NCBI RefSeq assembly: GCF_003026215.1
Contig: NZ_PYOC01000003.1
Span: 310,001-374,000, forward strand
Length of the DNA stretch: 64,000 nt
Direction of reading: 5' to 3'
DNA from: Photobacterium indicum
GTDB lineage: Bacteria > Pseudomonadota > Gammaproteobacteria > Enterobacterales > Vibrionaceae
This document shows, one piece after another, positions 54,674-64,000 of this stretch (within the stretch, counting starts at the first letter, position 1; every line of letters begins with the position of its first letter). Below the pieces are notes generated by a model that saw only the letters and a list, made by a program, of their open reading frames with translations, searched no databases and was not told the origin of the DNA. Made by a program: the position numbers and the translations under genes.

Positions 54674-55864
54674 TTATGCATTTTTTGCAAGTAACCAGTA
54701 AAACGCAGCAGATAATACAGCACACAGTGCCATTGTTGCTGCCATTGGCCATACAGTCGAATTATGTAATAAGGCAACAATACCACTTACCACGGTACCC
54801 GTACCAAAACGTAATGTACCGGCTAATGAAGATGCAGTACCTGCCATATGCGGGTATTTAGATAATAAACATGCCATGGTATTACTACCAATGATCGAAA
54901 TAGTACCAACGAAAAGCATGACAGGAACAACGACTCCCCACAAGCCAAGATTAAACACTTGCCCAACGATAAGCCCGATACCAGCAATAAGCTGAATAAC
55001 CAAACCAAAACGTAGCATCCAATGTGATCCTACCTTTTTCACCATTCGACCATTTATACTTGTCATCAAAATTAAGCAAAGTACGTTAAGGCCAAATAAG
55101 TAACCAAAGTTTTGGGTACTAACATGGTAAATATCGATATAAACAAACGAACCAACGGTAAGAAATGTAAACATACCAGCGAAAGAGAAACCGCTACAAA
55201 ATACCAAACCAACAGCCGTTGGTGTGGTCATTAGCCTTGCATAATTTCTGAACGTTGAACCAATATGAAAAGGTAAGCGCTTTTCAACCGCCAGTGTTTC
55301 TGGAATTTTCCATACCACAGCAATAATAACCAATACAGCACATGTCGCGAGCAACCAGAAAATAGAACGCCAGCCAAACCAAATTGACATATAACCGCCA
55401 ATCATTGGTGCTGCAAGTGGCGCTATCGTCATTACCAAGGTAACAAAAGACATAGTACGAGCAAACTCATCGCGCTCAAACATATCTCGCACTAAGGCCT
55501 GAATAATCACGGCAGCAGAGGCACCAGCAAAACCTTGTGCTGCACGGAACCACATAAGCTCATGAATATTTGTGCTTAACGCACTCATCACCCCTGCAAT
55601 GGTAAAAAACACAATACCAATAATAAGAATAGGACGACGACCGTAACTGTCAGCTAATGGTCCGTGTAGTAATTGTCCGATAGCAAAACCAGCAGTATAA
55701 GCGGTTAATGTAGCTTGAACTAAGCTTGGAGACACCATCAAATCTTTAGCGATCACAGGCATCGCAGGTAAATACATATCGATAGCAAGCGGGGTTAACG
55801 CTGCAATCGCACCCAAAATAATAATAAGTTGCAGGCTCAGTCGTTGACTGTCTTGTTGGGTCAT
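54674..55864 (-). CDS. Bcr/CflA family MFS multidrug exporter
   Basis: 396 residues, twelve membrane helices. GPLADSYGRRPILIIGI is MFS motif A in the Bcr/CflA form, and GFAGASAAVIIQALVRDMFE is the signature of the group in helix 4. Exports drugs such as bicyclomycin or sulphonamides in relatives, and small peptides or amino acids in others. Single gene. Confidence 0.88.
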   Translation of the reverse strand: MTQQDSQRLSLQLIIILGAIAALTPLAIDMYLPAMPVIAKDLMVSPSLVQATLTAYTAGFAIGQLLHGPLADSYGRRPILIIGIVFFTIAGVMSALSTNIHELMWFRAAQGFAGASAAVIIQALVRDMFERDEFARTMSFVTLVMTIAPLAAPMIGGYMSIWFGWRSIFWLLATCAVLVIIAVVWKIPETLAVEKRLPFHIGSTFRNYARLMTTPTAVGLVFCSGFSFAGMFTFLTVGSFVYIDIYHVSTQNFGYLFGLNVLCLILMTSINGRMVKKVGSHWMLRFGLVIQLIAGIGLIVGQVFNLGLWGVVVPVMLFVGTISIIGSNTMACLLSKYPHMAGTASSLAGTLRFGTGTVVSGIVALLHNSTVWPMAATMALCAVLSAAFYWLLAKNA

Positions 55865-56053
55865 AATTTCACTATTGTATGTGCCATCGAGAAAACAGCA
55901 GAATGGAAGATAAAGAAAGTTATTGTACGATGAATAGACGTTTTTGATTCTTTCCTATTAGGAACAGATAAGTTTCTATTTTATGCAGCTTTACTCAATA
56001 CTAATGAATATTCGTAACGAAAAACACTAAACATTACGGTATTCAATTAACGT

Positions 56054-56120
56054 TATACCCAAGCGAGCTCAAGATACTGGATTCAGAGAAATATTGAGGT
56101 AACTTGAGTACACGTTATAA
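56054..56120. repeat. TATACCCAAG-type repeat with internal hairpin
   Basis: TATACCCAAGCGAGCTCAAG starts it, and CTTGAG near 56105 pairs with CTCAAG. The core is shared with the repeat at 35303. The region 55865-56175 otherwise holds no gene. Confidence 0.5.
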
Positions 56121-56175
56121 AAAAACATAACAAGATAGGAAGCCTACGTTATGCCTTAGATTTTAGTTAAATACA

Positions 56176-56874
56176 TTACTTTTTCAGAAAAGAAGCAATC
56201 TCTTCATCTGTTAAACGACGGTATTCGCCTGGTTCTAAGTTTTCATCTAGAACAACAGCACCGACTTGCTCACGGTGAAGACCAACAACTCGGTTACCTA
56301 CAGCGGCAAACATACGCTTAACTTGGTGATATTTACCTTCAGTGATCGTCAGTATTGCTTCACGCTCACCTAAAATTTCTAATTTAGCTGGACGAGTAAT
56401 GTCTTTCTCACCGCGTAGCTGAACACCCTCTAAAAACGTTTGAATCGTTTCTTCAGGAACAGGATCTGCCAACTCAACGTGGTATACCTTTTCACAAACA
56501 TGACGAGGCGAAGTCACACGGTGTGACCATTGGCCATCATCGGTTAATAATGTTAACCCTGTTGTATCACCATCTAAACGCCCTGCAACGTGCATTTTTT
56601 CAGGGCTTATTTCATCGAACAAAACGAACACTGTTGGATTATGGTCATCCACATGCGAACACACAAAACCTTCTGGCTTGTTCAGCATGAAGTATTGCGG
56701 CCCTTGTAAGGTTAATTTTTTGCCGTTAAATTCAACATCGCAATCGTCGGTGATCTTCAGTGAAATGCTCTTAACAACGTCACCATTCACTTCAATCATT
56801 TTGTTATTTAATAGTCTACCGGCTTCTTTACGAGTAATACCTAAAGTGGTAGCTAAGAATTTATCAAGCCTCAT
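56176..56874 (-). CDS. rsuA: 16S rRNA pseudouridine(516) synthase RsuA
   Basis: 232 residues from ATG 56874, preceded by CGGAGCC; earlier in-frame ATGs give 243 or 252 residues and lack a good box. S4-like domain (MRLDKFLATTLGITRKEAGR), then the catalytic AGRLDGDTTGLTLLTDDGQW with the Asp of RLD, and EGKYHQVKRMFAAVGNRVVG, close to E. coli RsuA (231 residues). It makes pseudouridine at position 516 of 16S rRNA. Single gene. Confidence 0.92.
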   Translation of the reverse strand: MRLDKFLATTLGITRKEAGRLLNNKMIEVNGDVVKSISLKITDDCDVEFNGKKLTLQGPQYFMLNKPEGFVCSHVDDHNPTVFVLFDEISPEKMHVAGRLDGDTTGLTLLTDDGQWSHRVTSPRHVCEKVYHVELADPVPEETIQTFLEGVQLRGEKDITRPAKLEILGEREAILTITEGKYHQVKRMFAAVGNRVVGLHREQVGAVVLDENLEPGEYRRLTDEEIASFLKK

Positions 56875-57183
56875 TACTGGCTCCGCATGTATCAAAAGGG
56901 ACGGCATTATAAAAAGCTCGCGTCTAACTTGCATTAAAAACTTACGAATTCTAGCAAACTAAGTGAAATTCAATTCTTTGAGACAAAGTTTTCATCTTTT
57001 TTTACGATCTATAACTAAGCTCAAAAAGCTGAACATTTTTGTTATATATAGGTCTTATAACAATAGACTCATGACACAGTTGTTACGTATAACCTGTATG
57101 CTACTAACGTTACTCAAGAACCAAAAAAGAGTAATACTGGTTACTAATCAAAATAATGATACGCCTTATAACAAAGGTCTAAT

Positions 57184-57678
57184 ATGAATATATCTCTTGT
57201 TGCGCCGAGCTCGTCGTCTGTAGACGTGCTAATGAAACTCATTGAAGAACTTTTTGCATATGAAGCTCTACCTAAAAAAATAGAGCAGACTAATCATGCA
57301 GTTAACCAACTGCTTAGCAACCCGGAACTTGGACAAGCATGGTTGATTGAAGTTGAGCATGAAGGTGAGAAAATCATTGCGGGTCATATCATCGTCAGCT
57401 ACAGTTTTAGCCTTGAGCACGGTGGACGTGTTGGGCTTATCGACCAATTCTACCTAAAACCTGATTGGCGCCAACAAGGTATAGGTACAGAGTTAATTCC
57501 ACAAATTGAACATCAAATAGCGCAATCAGGAATCCATGCGCTGTCCTTAGAAGTAAATATCGGTAATGCTGGTGCTCGTAGCTTCTATGAAAGACATGAT
57601 TTTGTTCCTCGTCGGCAGTTTTGTATGATGACAAAAGTCATTACTCCAACTGAAGTGCCGTTGAACATCGCATCATAG
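57184..57678 (+). CDS. GNAT family N-acetyltransferase
   Basis: 164 residues. The acetyl-CoA loop is RQQGIGTELIPQIEHQIAQS, preceded by GLIDQFYLKPD, and NIGNAGARSFYERHDFVPRR closes the fold. AAAGGTC lies just before the ATG. Substrate unknown. A terminator follows at about 57717. Confidence 0.86.
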   Translation: MNISLVAPSSSSVDVLMKLIEELFAYEALPKKIEQTNHAVNQLLSNPELGQAWLIEVEHEGEKIIAGHIIVSYSFSLEHGGRVGLIDQFYLKPDWRQQGIGTELIPQIEHQIAQSGIHALSLEVNIGNAGARSFYERHDFVPRRQFCMMTKVITPTEVPLNIAS

Positions 57679-57715
57679 CCTCACGACACCACTGCATTGA
57701 TTACCCATACATAAA

Positions 57716-57747
57716 GAAAGAGGCGAATCATAGGATGCGCCTTTTTC
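57716..57747. terminator. Probable terminator between convergent genes
   Basis: AAAGAGGCG and GCGCCTTTTT around a loop; a shorter stem than the other terminators here. It serves the GNAT gene and faces arsA. Confidence 0.55.
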
Positions 57748-57768
57748 ATTTTGCATGTGTACCGTTAA

Positions 57769-59541
57769 TTACGATGCACAACAGAGTGCGTGTAAGGCTT
57801 TGGTGCCAATAGGCTCAACATTCTGTAATGGTACCACCGCCAATCGTTGACTGTGCTGAGCTTGTACTGCTTCAATATACGGTAGTTGCTGTGCCGCCCT
57901 TTCTTGCATCAATGCCGCTGTCAGTGGCGCCTGTACCAACGCATGATTCACAACCCACGCCCACGGTGAAATTCCTGCACGTTGTAAATCGGCTTGCAAA
58001 CTCACCGCTTCTTGTACCGGCGTCGGCTCTGCCAATGTGGTAATCACAACTTTAGTTAATGCTGGATCTTGCAGTTGCATCATCGGCGTCGTGAATTGCA
58101 TGCCTTTGTCACCCATTTGGCGTGACACTTCTTTATGGTAAGCACCTGTCGCATCAAGCAACAATAAAGTATGCCCCGTTGGCGCGGTATCCATCACCAC
58201 AAAGCGCTTATTCGCATCACGAATCACACGAGAAAATGCTTGGAACACGGCAATTTCTTCTGTGCACGGTGAACGTAAATCTTCTTCCAGTAATGCTTTG
58301 CCTGCCTCATCCAGATTTTTACCTTTAGTCGCCATCACGCGATCACGGTAACGCTGGGTTTCAACCTCAGGATCAATACGGCTCACCTCTAAATTCGCTA
58401 ACGAACCGCTTAAAGTTTCACTCAAATGCGCAGCTGGATCGGAAGTGGTTAAATGCACATCGTGACCCCGTAAGGCCAGTTCTGTTGCCAATGCTACAGC
58501 AATGGTGGTTTTCCCTACCCCGCCTTTGCCCATCAGCATCACTAAGCCATGACCGGTTTCAGCTAGTTCATCCACCAAAGTATCCAGGTGCGGGTAGGCA
58601 TCCTGTTGGATCGTCGTGACGTCAGACGCTGACGACTCACTAGCACTCTCCACCGAGGTTGAGACTAAAGCACGCAAGCTATCTAAGCCCACAATATTGC
58701 TCGATAACAAAGGTAATCGATCTTGTGGTAGCCGCTGCAAGCTTTCAGGCATCGCCACCAGCGCATGTTGTTCACGCTGATACACCGCCAACGCCAGCGC
58801 ATCATTATCGATAGCCGCTTCGGGATATAAGCCATTGATCGCGAGGTACTGTTCTTTTAAACCAATATCCCCCAACTCAACATGCGTTCGCGCGACTTCT
58901 TGTAACGTCGATGCTTGTGCACGTGCCACCAAAATCAAACGCGTTTGCGCCTTATCTGACAATGCATCCACTGCTTGCGCATATTTTTCACGCTGTTTAT
59001 CAAGCCCAGCCAGTGGGCCTAAACAAGATGCATCCCCCTGCCCGTGCTCTAAAAACTCATTCCAAGCACCCGGTAATTGCAGTAAGCGAATAGTATGGCC
59101 CGTTGGGGCGGTATCAAACACAATATACTGATACGTTGCTTGCAAGGTTTTGTCAGTCAGCAGGGCCGTAAATTCATCAAATGCGGCAATCTCAGTCGTG
59201 CATGCCCCAGATAACTGCTCTTCGATACTGTTGACGACCGCTTCTGGTAACTTACCACGCACTGGACCTACAATTTTCTCACGATATGCCTGTGCAGCTG
59301 CCTGTGGATCAATTTCAATAGCAGACAAATTCTCGACATGTTGAATCGGGGTGATCTGATTACCGATTTGGGTATCGAACACTTGACCGACATTCGAAGC
59401 CGGATCGGTGCTCACTAACAACACTTTATTGCCTTGCTCTGCTAACGCCAATGCCGAAGCACACGCCAGTGATGTTTTGCCGACACCGCCTTTACCCGTA
59501 AAAAACAGAAACGGTGGAGGGGTATGTAAAAATCCAATCAT
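57769..59541 (-). CDS. arsA: Arsenical pump-driving ATPase ArsA
   Basis: 590 residues from ATG 59541 (AAGGGCTG upstream); an ATG 21 codons earlier overlaps arsD. Two homologous halves: FFTGKGGVGKTSLACASALA near the start and LMGKGGVGKTTIAVALATEL in the middle are the two P-loops; each half has DTAPTGHT, and the Cys residues in SGACTTEIAAF and RSPCTEEIAVF bind As(III). It powers As(III) export. Last gene of acr3-arsD-arsA, 16 bp after arsD. Confidence 0.92.
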   Translation of the reverse strand: MIGFLHTPPPFLFFTGKGGVGKTSLACASALALAEQGNKVLLVSTDPASNVGQVFDTQIGNQITPIQHVENLSAIEIDPQAAAQAYREKIVGPVRGKLPEAVVNSIEEQLSGACTTEIAAFDEFTALLTDKTLQATYQYIVFDTAPTGHTIRLLQLPGAWNEFLEHGQGDASCLGPLAGLDKQREKYAQAVDALSDKAQTRLILVARAQASTLQEVARTHVELGDIGLKEQYLAINGLYPEAAIDNDALALAVYQREQHALVAMPESLQRLPQDRLPLLSSNIVGLDSLRALVSTSVESASESSASDVTTIQQDAYPHLDTLVDELAETGHGLVMLMGKGGVGKTTIAVALATELALRGHDVHLTTSDPAAHLSETLSGSLANLEVSRIDPEVETQRYRDRVMATKGKNLDEAGKALLEEDLRSPCTEEIAVFQAFSRVIRDANKRFVVMDTAPTGHTLLLLDATGAYHKEVSRQMGDKGMQFTTPMMQLQDPALTKVVITTLAEPTPVQEAVSLQADLQRAGISPWAWVVNHALVQAPLTAALMQERAAQQLPYIEAVQAQHSQRLAVVPLQNVEPIGTKALHALCCAS

Positions 59542-59557
59542 GACACAGCCCTTTTGA

Positions 59558-59932
59558 TTAACACTTACATGAAGATGAACAACATGATGTTGAAGTAGAT
59601 ACATCCACTGATGTTTCAGAAGCAGTAACGTTAAGCCCAGCCCAACACATTAATTCCTCACGTGTGGCATAGCGCCCTGTTAATACAACTTGGTCGTTCA
59701 CTAATGTCAATGGCAAACCTTCTGCACCTGCTGTTTCTAGAAATCCTGCCACGGCAGCATGCTCTACAAATGCCATTGGTTGTTGCGCCAAATTAAAACG
59801 CTCGATGTCCACATTTTTCGCTTTTAGCCAATCCACATCGGCAGAAAAAGCCACCAGTAATGCATCAACATCCGTCCCGCAGACACCACTTGAACAACAC
59901 ATCGATGGATCAAAGACTTGAATACTTTTCAT
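59558..59932 (-). CDS. arsD: Arsenical metallochaperone ArsD
   Basis: 124 residues. SMCCSSGVCGTDVD gives the Cys12-Cys13-Cys18 site that hands As(III) to ArsA. QPMAFVEHAAVAGFLETAGA and PLTLVNDQVVLTGRYATREE are also typical. The C-terminal CC and CKC tail is present, as in several ArsD proteins. Second gene of the operon, 10 bp after acr3. Confidence 0.92.
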   Translation of the reverse strand: MKSIQVFDPSMCCSSGVCGTDVDALLVAFSADVDWLKAKNVDIERFNLAQQPMAFVEHAAVAGFLETAGAEGLPLTLVNDQVVLTGRYATREELMCWAGLNVTASETSVDVSTSTSCCSSSCKC

Positions 59933-59942
59933 CTTATTACTC

Positions 59943-61010
59943 CTAGCTATTCGCGTTATTGGTTTGCACTTGACCTTTGGTCACGTAATTGTTTTTCATT
60001 TTTAGCGTGAAATTCACCAAGGCAATCAGTACTGGTACTTCCACCAATGGACCAATAACCCCTGCAAATGCTTCCGGTGAGTTCAAACCAAACACTGCTA
60101 TCGCAACAGCAATTGCCAATTCAAAGTTATTACCTGTCGCGGTATATGCTATGGATGCATTCTTATCAAATGGCACTCCCATCTTTTTCGCGGTAAAAAA
60201 GCTGATCAAGAACATCAATACAAAGTAGATAACCAATGGAACAGCCACCAGCACAACTTGCATTGGTAATTCAACAATCATCTCGCCTTTCAAGCTAAAC
60301 ATCAGAACGATGGTGGCTAATAGTGCAATTAACGTAATAGGTGAAATAGCAGGAATATACTTCTCGGTATACCACTGCTCACCTTTCTTCGCGACCAATA
60401 CCTTACGGCTAAGAAAACCAGCAATGAACGGAATACCAAGGTAAATAAAGACACTTTTTGCAATTTCACCAATCGATATGTCTACCAACTGACCTTTCAC
60501 GCCAAAGTAGGGTGGCAGTACTGTAATAAATAACCATGCCATAAAACTGTATGTCACGATTTGGAACACACTATTCAATGCCACTAATGCCGCAGCGTAT
60601 TCTTTATTGCCGCCACCTATGTCATTCCATACCAGCACCATTGCGATACAACGTGCTAAACCGATTAAAATAACGCCTGTCATTAGGCTTGGATGATCAC
60701 CTAAAAAGATGACTGCCAACACAAACATCAAAATTGGTCCGACTAACCAGTTCATCACAAGTGACAACGTAATGGCTTTCTTATCTTCCAGTACCTTACC
60801 CATTAAGCTGTAATTCACTTTCGCTAATGGTGGGTACATCATCAAAATAAGACCAATCGCTAGTGGTACATTTGTTGTACCAACCGACAGCGATGCATTC
60901 AAGTTCGCAATAGCATCAGGAAAAGAAACACCCAAAACAACACCCACAGCCATCGCTATGAATATCCACAATGTTAAAAATCTATCGAGAAAACCTAGTT
61001 TAGGTTGCAT
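59943..61010 (-). CDS. acr3: ACR3-family arsenite transporter
   Basis: 355 residues from ATG 61010, which has TGAGG upstream; a GTG at 61025 adds five residues. Ten membrane helices. [20 protein letters not shown] has the conserved Cys (about 121 from this start) needed for As(III) transport, and [20 protein letters not shown] is the second conserved block. First gene of the operon. The pump works alone or with ArsA. No arsR or arsC is near; the leader holds the 7-bp repeats at 61047-61188. Confidence 0.92.
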   Translation of the reverse strand: MQPKLGFLDRFLTLWIFIAMAVGVVLGVSFPDAIANLNASLSVGTTNVPLAIGLILMMYPPLAKVNYSLMGKVLEDKKAITLSLVMNWLVGPILMFVLAVIFLGDHPSLMTGVILIGLARCIAMVLVWNDIGGGNKEYAAALVALNSVFQIVTYSFMAWLFITVLPPYFGVKGQLVDISIGEIAKSVFIYLGIPFIAGFLSRKVLVAKKGEQWYTEKYIPAISPITLIALLATIVLMFSLKGEMIVELPMQVVLVAVPLVIYFVLMFLISFFTAKKMGVPFDKNASIAYTATGNNFELAIAVAIAVFGLNSPEAFAGVIGPLVEVPVLIALVNFTLKMKNNYVTKGQVQTNNANS

Positions 61011-61046
61011 ATGAGCCTCACTCACAACATGAACATCAATTAATAA

Positions 61047-61188
61047 TCGTTAATCGTCGAAATGCGATTTAACAAGTTACATAAATACAAAGCCATCGCC
61101 TTTTAACGATTAATATACGCCTTTCCCATATTTGATCAATCGTTAATTGACGATTGACGATTGACGATTAACGATTAACGATTAACGA
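61047..61188. promoter_or_regulatory. Heptamer repeat array in the acr3/radD intergenic region
   Basis: Six tandem TTGACGA/TTAACGA units fill 61147-61188, with an inverted TCGTTAA at 61140-61146 abutting them to make a palindrome centred near 61146. A single unit lies at 61103-61109, and an inverted pair at 61047-61060. The spacing and both orientations suggest binding sites for a repressor of the ars operon or radD, or simple slippage. The rest of the 310-bp gap shows no gene. Confidence 0.55.
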
Positions 61189-61335
61189 TGATTGTGACTC
61201 AAAGACTATCAGAATCATCTTCATTCACTTCCATCGTTCCTCAATATTTTACGCAACCTTAGCACTGCTTTCTTATCGCCATCCGCCTTATTTATCGTTA
61301 CACTGATAACCTGTTTTATGTGCATTATCGAGTTT

Positions 61336-63099
61336 ATGTATACCCTTCGTCCTTACCAACAAGACAGCGTGAAAGCCACTGTTCACTACTTTCGTAAAAA
61401 CACCAGCCCAGCCGTTTTAGCATTACCTACCGGAGCAGGTAAAAGCCTTGTCGTGGCTGAACTAGCACGTATCGCTCGTGGTCGAGTATTAGTGTTAACG
61501 CATGTAAAAGAGCTTGTTGAACAAAATCATGCAAAATATGAGAGCTATGGCTTAAAAGCCTCTATATTTTCTGCTGGGTTAGGACGAAAAGAAACAGATC
61601 AACAAGTTGTGTTTGCCTCGGTGCAATCAATGGCCAATAGTTTAGAACTGTTTGCTAATGAATTTTCATTACTAGTGATTGATGAATGCCACCGAGTGCC
61701 TGATGATGAAAATAGCGCGTATCGCCGTGTAATCACTCATGTTCAAACTATTAACCCTGGCATCAAAATTCTAGGGTTAACGGCAACGCCTTATCGATTG
61801 GGTACTGGGTGGATTTATAAATACCATACCCGTGGACAGGTAAAGACTGAACAAGAACGCTTCTTTCGTGATTGCATTTTCGAGCTACCTATTCGTTATC
61901 TGTTGGATGAAAATTTCCTAACAGAACCTAAAGTGATGGATATGGCGGTTATCGGGTACGACTTTTCTAGCTTAACGCCATCTGCATCGGGTAATTATCG
62001 AGAATCAGATTTAGACAGTATTATCGAAAAATCATCCCGTGCTACACCTATGATTATTGAGCAAGTAATTGATTATGCAAAAGATCGTAAAGGTGTGATG
62101 ATCTTTGCGTCTACCGTTAATCATGCTCAAGAAATTCTGGGATATCTTGCGCATGAAAATGCAGCATTGGTTGTTGGCGATACACCGTTAGATGAACGCG
62201 ACCGCATTATTAATGCATTCAAACGCCAAGAAATTAAATACCTTGTGAATGTATCAGTACTCACTACAGGGTTTGATGCTCCACATGTCGATTTAATCGC
62301 AATATTACGTCCAACAGAATCCATCAGCTTGTATCAGCAAATAGTCGGACGCGGCTTGCGCTTGTCTGAAGGTAAAGAAGATTGCTTAATCTTGGAATAT
62401 GCCGGTAACTGCTACGACTTGTATCAACCTGAAGTCGGCGATCCTAAGCCCAACAGCGACAGTGAAGTGATTATGGTTCCCTGCCCTGCTTGCGGATTCA
62501 ATAACAGCTTTTGGGGTAAGCTCGATCCCGCTGGATTTTTGGTTGAACATTATGGTCGTCGTTGCCAAGGGTATTTTGAAGACGATGACACAGGTGAACG
62601 CGAAGAATGTGGTTACCGTTTTCGGGCTAAGTATTGTGAAGAATGTGGCGCAGATAATGATATAGCTGCTCGTCGTTGCCATCAATGTAATGCGGTAATG
62701 GTTGATCCAGACAAAAAGCTGCGTGATGCATTAAAATTGAAAGATGCCATGATCATGAAGTGTACAGATTTTCGTTTAGAGCCAGGAAAAAACAAATTTG
62801 ATAAACCCCAGCTTAAAGTAATTTATGTGAGTGATGAAGGGGCTGAAATTAGCGAAGTATGGCCACTTTCGAACAAAACGCAAAAAGAGAATTTTTTGAA
62901 GAAATTCATTAACCCTCACCTTGTTGATCGCCATCGCCCGTTTACTGATACTGCGCCAACAAAAGTGGCAAATAACGAACACCGCTTACGTCCACCAGAA
63001 ATTGTTATCGCGAGAAAGAGTGGTCGGTTTTGGGCTATTCGAGACAAATTATTTGATTTAGACCAATATCAAAAAGTCGAAGTACCAGCCACGTCATAG
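61336..63099 (+). CDS. radD: DNA repair helicase-like protein RadD (YejH)
   Basis: 587 residues from ATG 61336; ATG 61318 is poorer. RPYQQDSVKATVHYFRKN opens it, ALPTGAGKSLVVAELARIAR is Walker A, VIDECHRVPDD the DEAH-type box (DECH), LGLTATPYRLG motif III and QQIVGRGLRLSEGKEDCLIL motif VI. Zinc-binding Cys pairs follow (CPACGFNN, CEECGADNDIAARRCHQC). The whole protein lines up with E. coli RadD (586 residues), which acts in repair of double-strand breaks. Single gene. Confidence 0.92.
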   Translation: MYTLRPYQQDSVKATVHYFRKNTSPAVLALPTGAGKSLVVAELARIARGRVLVLTHVKELVEQNHAKYESYGLKASIFSAGLGRKETDQQVVFASVQSMANSLELFANEFSLLVIDECHRVPDDENSAYRRVITHVQTINPGIKILGLTATPYRLGTGWIYKYHTRGQVKTEQERFFRDCIFELPIRYLLDENFLTEPKVMDMAVIGYDFSSLTPSASGNYRESDLDSIIEKSSRATPMIIEQVIDYAKDRKGVMIFASTVNHAQEILGYLAHENAALVVGDTPLDERDRIINAFKRQEIKYLVNVSVLTTGFDAPHVDLIAILRPTESISLYQQIVGRGLRLSEGKEDCLILEYAGNCYDLYQPEVGDPKPNSDSEVIMVPCPACGFNNSFWGKLDPAGFLVEHYGRRCQGYFEDDDTGEREECGYRFRAKYCEECGADNDIAARRCHQCNAVMVDPDKKLRDALKLKDAMIMKCTDFRLEPGKNKFDKPQLKVIYVSDEGAEISEVWPLSNKTQKENFLKKFINPHLVDRHRPFTDTAPTKVANNEHRLRPPEIVIARKSGRFWAIRDKLFDLDQYQKVEVPATS

Positions 63100-63187
63100 C
63101 TTATTTTATAGGGTAAAAATCTGAACATTGGGCACTGTCGGTACCCAATGTTCGCAGTACTAAATTAACGCAGAATTAACCCTCTTT

Positions 63188-64000
63188 TTATCTCATATAT
63201 CGGCTTGTGATAGATTCTCTATAATCATAAATAGGTGCTTCCGGTTCATAACTTTCCTCATCGTTATGATCTAAACGACTTTTATCATAGGTATATGGTA
63301 GATATACACTTGGTGGTTCAACGTCTGTTGTATCGGTAAGTGTTTTCAGATACGAGACTATTGCAGCCTCCTGATCAGCATCTAATCGAAGATTACCAAC
63401 AGCAAACCCCGCGAAGTTTTCATTGATCTCAGGAGCTGGCCAACAGTTTTCTGCTATAGCTTGTTCAGCCGTTATATACTCGTTAGAACATGTTGCTTTC
63501 ACAGTCGCCGTATTATAAAAATGGACAAGCTGCTCTAACGATTTAAACCAACCATTATGGGTATAAGCTTTAACAAAATATGGGGATGGTCGTTTATCAA
63601 CATTACGCAATGTTGGTACTTTATGTTCACCTAAATGATCACTATTCGAGGTTGTGGCAAATAAGCCTACATCCGGTGCTGGGTCATTAGGTATTTTATG
63701 ATTTCTTGGTACCCCTATGTTGAAGTAGAAATCATTGGTATAACGTTCAAACTTGCCAACACCATTATTATTCCCGCTCTGGTGGCAAAAGAAGCACCTA
63801 GCTTGACCATAAAAAAGATCATGTCCTTCATTTTCCTGATCAGTAAAATCATCAAACGGAAATAATCCATCATAATCATTTTTTAATGCTAAATCTCTTT
63901 TAGAGTCAAAGCGGTTATTATCGCTAGACATTTGCCAAGCAGCTAAAGCGACCGAAAATCTCGCAAAGATCTCATCCACTTGACTATAACTACAGTAAAG
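63188..64000 (-). CDS. Di-haem cytochrome c peroxidase/MauG family protein, C-terminal part
   Basis: The frame is open to the window edge, so the N-terminus is missing; about 270 residues are present. DLFYGQARCFFCHQSGNNNG holds a CxxCH haem-binding motif, the C-terminal haem of the family. Further marks are HKVPTLRNVDKRPSPYFVKA, YTHNGWFKSLEQLVHFYN and DADQEAAIVSYLKTLTD near the end. It should be periplasmic and reduce peroxide or modify a partner. The first haem and signal peptide lie beyond 64000. The stop codon overlaps no other gene. Confidence 0.85.
   Translation of the reverse strand, partial: LYCSYSQVDEIFARFSVALAAWQMSSDNNRFDSKRDLALKNDYDGLFPFDDFTDQENEGHDLFYGQARCFFCHQSGNNNGVGKFERYTNDFYFNIGVPRNHKIPNDPAPDVGLFATTSNSDHLGEHKVPTLRNVDKRPSPYFVKAYTHNGWFKSLEQLVHFYNTATVKATCSNEYITAEQAIAENCWPAPEINENFAGFAVGNLRLDADQEAAIVSYLKTLTDTTDVEPPSVYLPYTYDKSRLDHNDEESYEPEAPIYDYRESITSRYMR

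Noticed and set aside
1-64000. CRISPR array, tRNA or rRNA gene
   Set aside because: I found no regularly spaced direct repeats with unique spacers, and no cloverleaf or rRNA-like stretch; a tRNAscan/Rfam run would be decisive.

Overview
The window reads as chromosomal DNA of a marine gammaproteobacterium of the Vibrionaceae, most likely Photobacterium or a close relative. This is inferred from the AT-rich composition, the Vibrionaceae-type families (DUF3103, DUF3465, DUF1090, small Cys-rich proteins), a LexA-controlled sulA, the fruBKA/fruR locus and dispersed short repeats. It carries no rRNA, tRNA or CRISPR array that I can see.

Layout. 0.1-9.7 kb is a mosaic of small single genes: GST, APH-like kinase, GNATs, CopD-like membrane protein, EamA exporter, exported truncated haemoglobin, acyltransferase-3, a NifW-like protein, small Cys proteins, NUDIX, DUF1090, with gene fragments between them. 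9.9-13.6 kb is decaying: a DUF3103 gene split by an amber codon, a MITE, a MocR tail, an intact NhaC-type antiporter and a broken GNAT. 13.6-22.7 kb is an accessory island with every gene on the minus strand. It holds two same-oriented IS91-type transposase remnants, an IS3 remnant, and passenger genes (GNAT, CsaA, PlsC-like, small membrane proteins). Inside it sits a three-gene operon: PIG-L deacetylase with extra domains, GT2 glycosyltransferase and left-handed beta-helix acyltransferase. Several gene edges look like integron cassette boundaries, but there is no integrase in the window.

23.3-42.6 kb is more ordinary: sulA with an SOS box, an APC permease, the fructose PTS operon fruBKA facing fruR across three Cra-type operators, cytochrome b561, a pair of overlapping GTPase genes, and a six-gene minus-strand cluster (FUSC, NodT outer-membrane factor, DUF1656, HlyD adaptor, K+ channel, AI-2E-type permease) resembling an aae-type aromatic-acid efflux system. 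43-50 kb has an AbgA-like M20 hydrolase, an ABC transporter with an AttH-like lipoprotein, and a MATE pump. 50-57.7 kb has an SDR/DUF2867 protein, a BCCT transporter, a DUF2913-like protein, a Bcr/CflA pump, RsuA and a GNAT. 57.8-61 kb is an arsenic operon acr3-arsD-arsA with no arsR, headed by an array of 7-bp repeats. radD and the C-terminal part of a di-haem cytochrome c peroxidase close the window.

The strongest candidate for something undescribed is the PIG-L/GT2/acyltransferase operon (15567-18691), because the deacetylase has an N-terminal PqqD/RRE-like segment and the acyltransferase has a leader-like N-terminal extension. That reading is inference from sequence patterns only.
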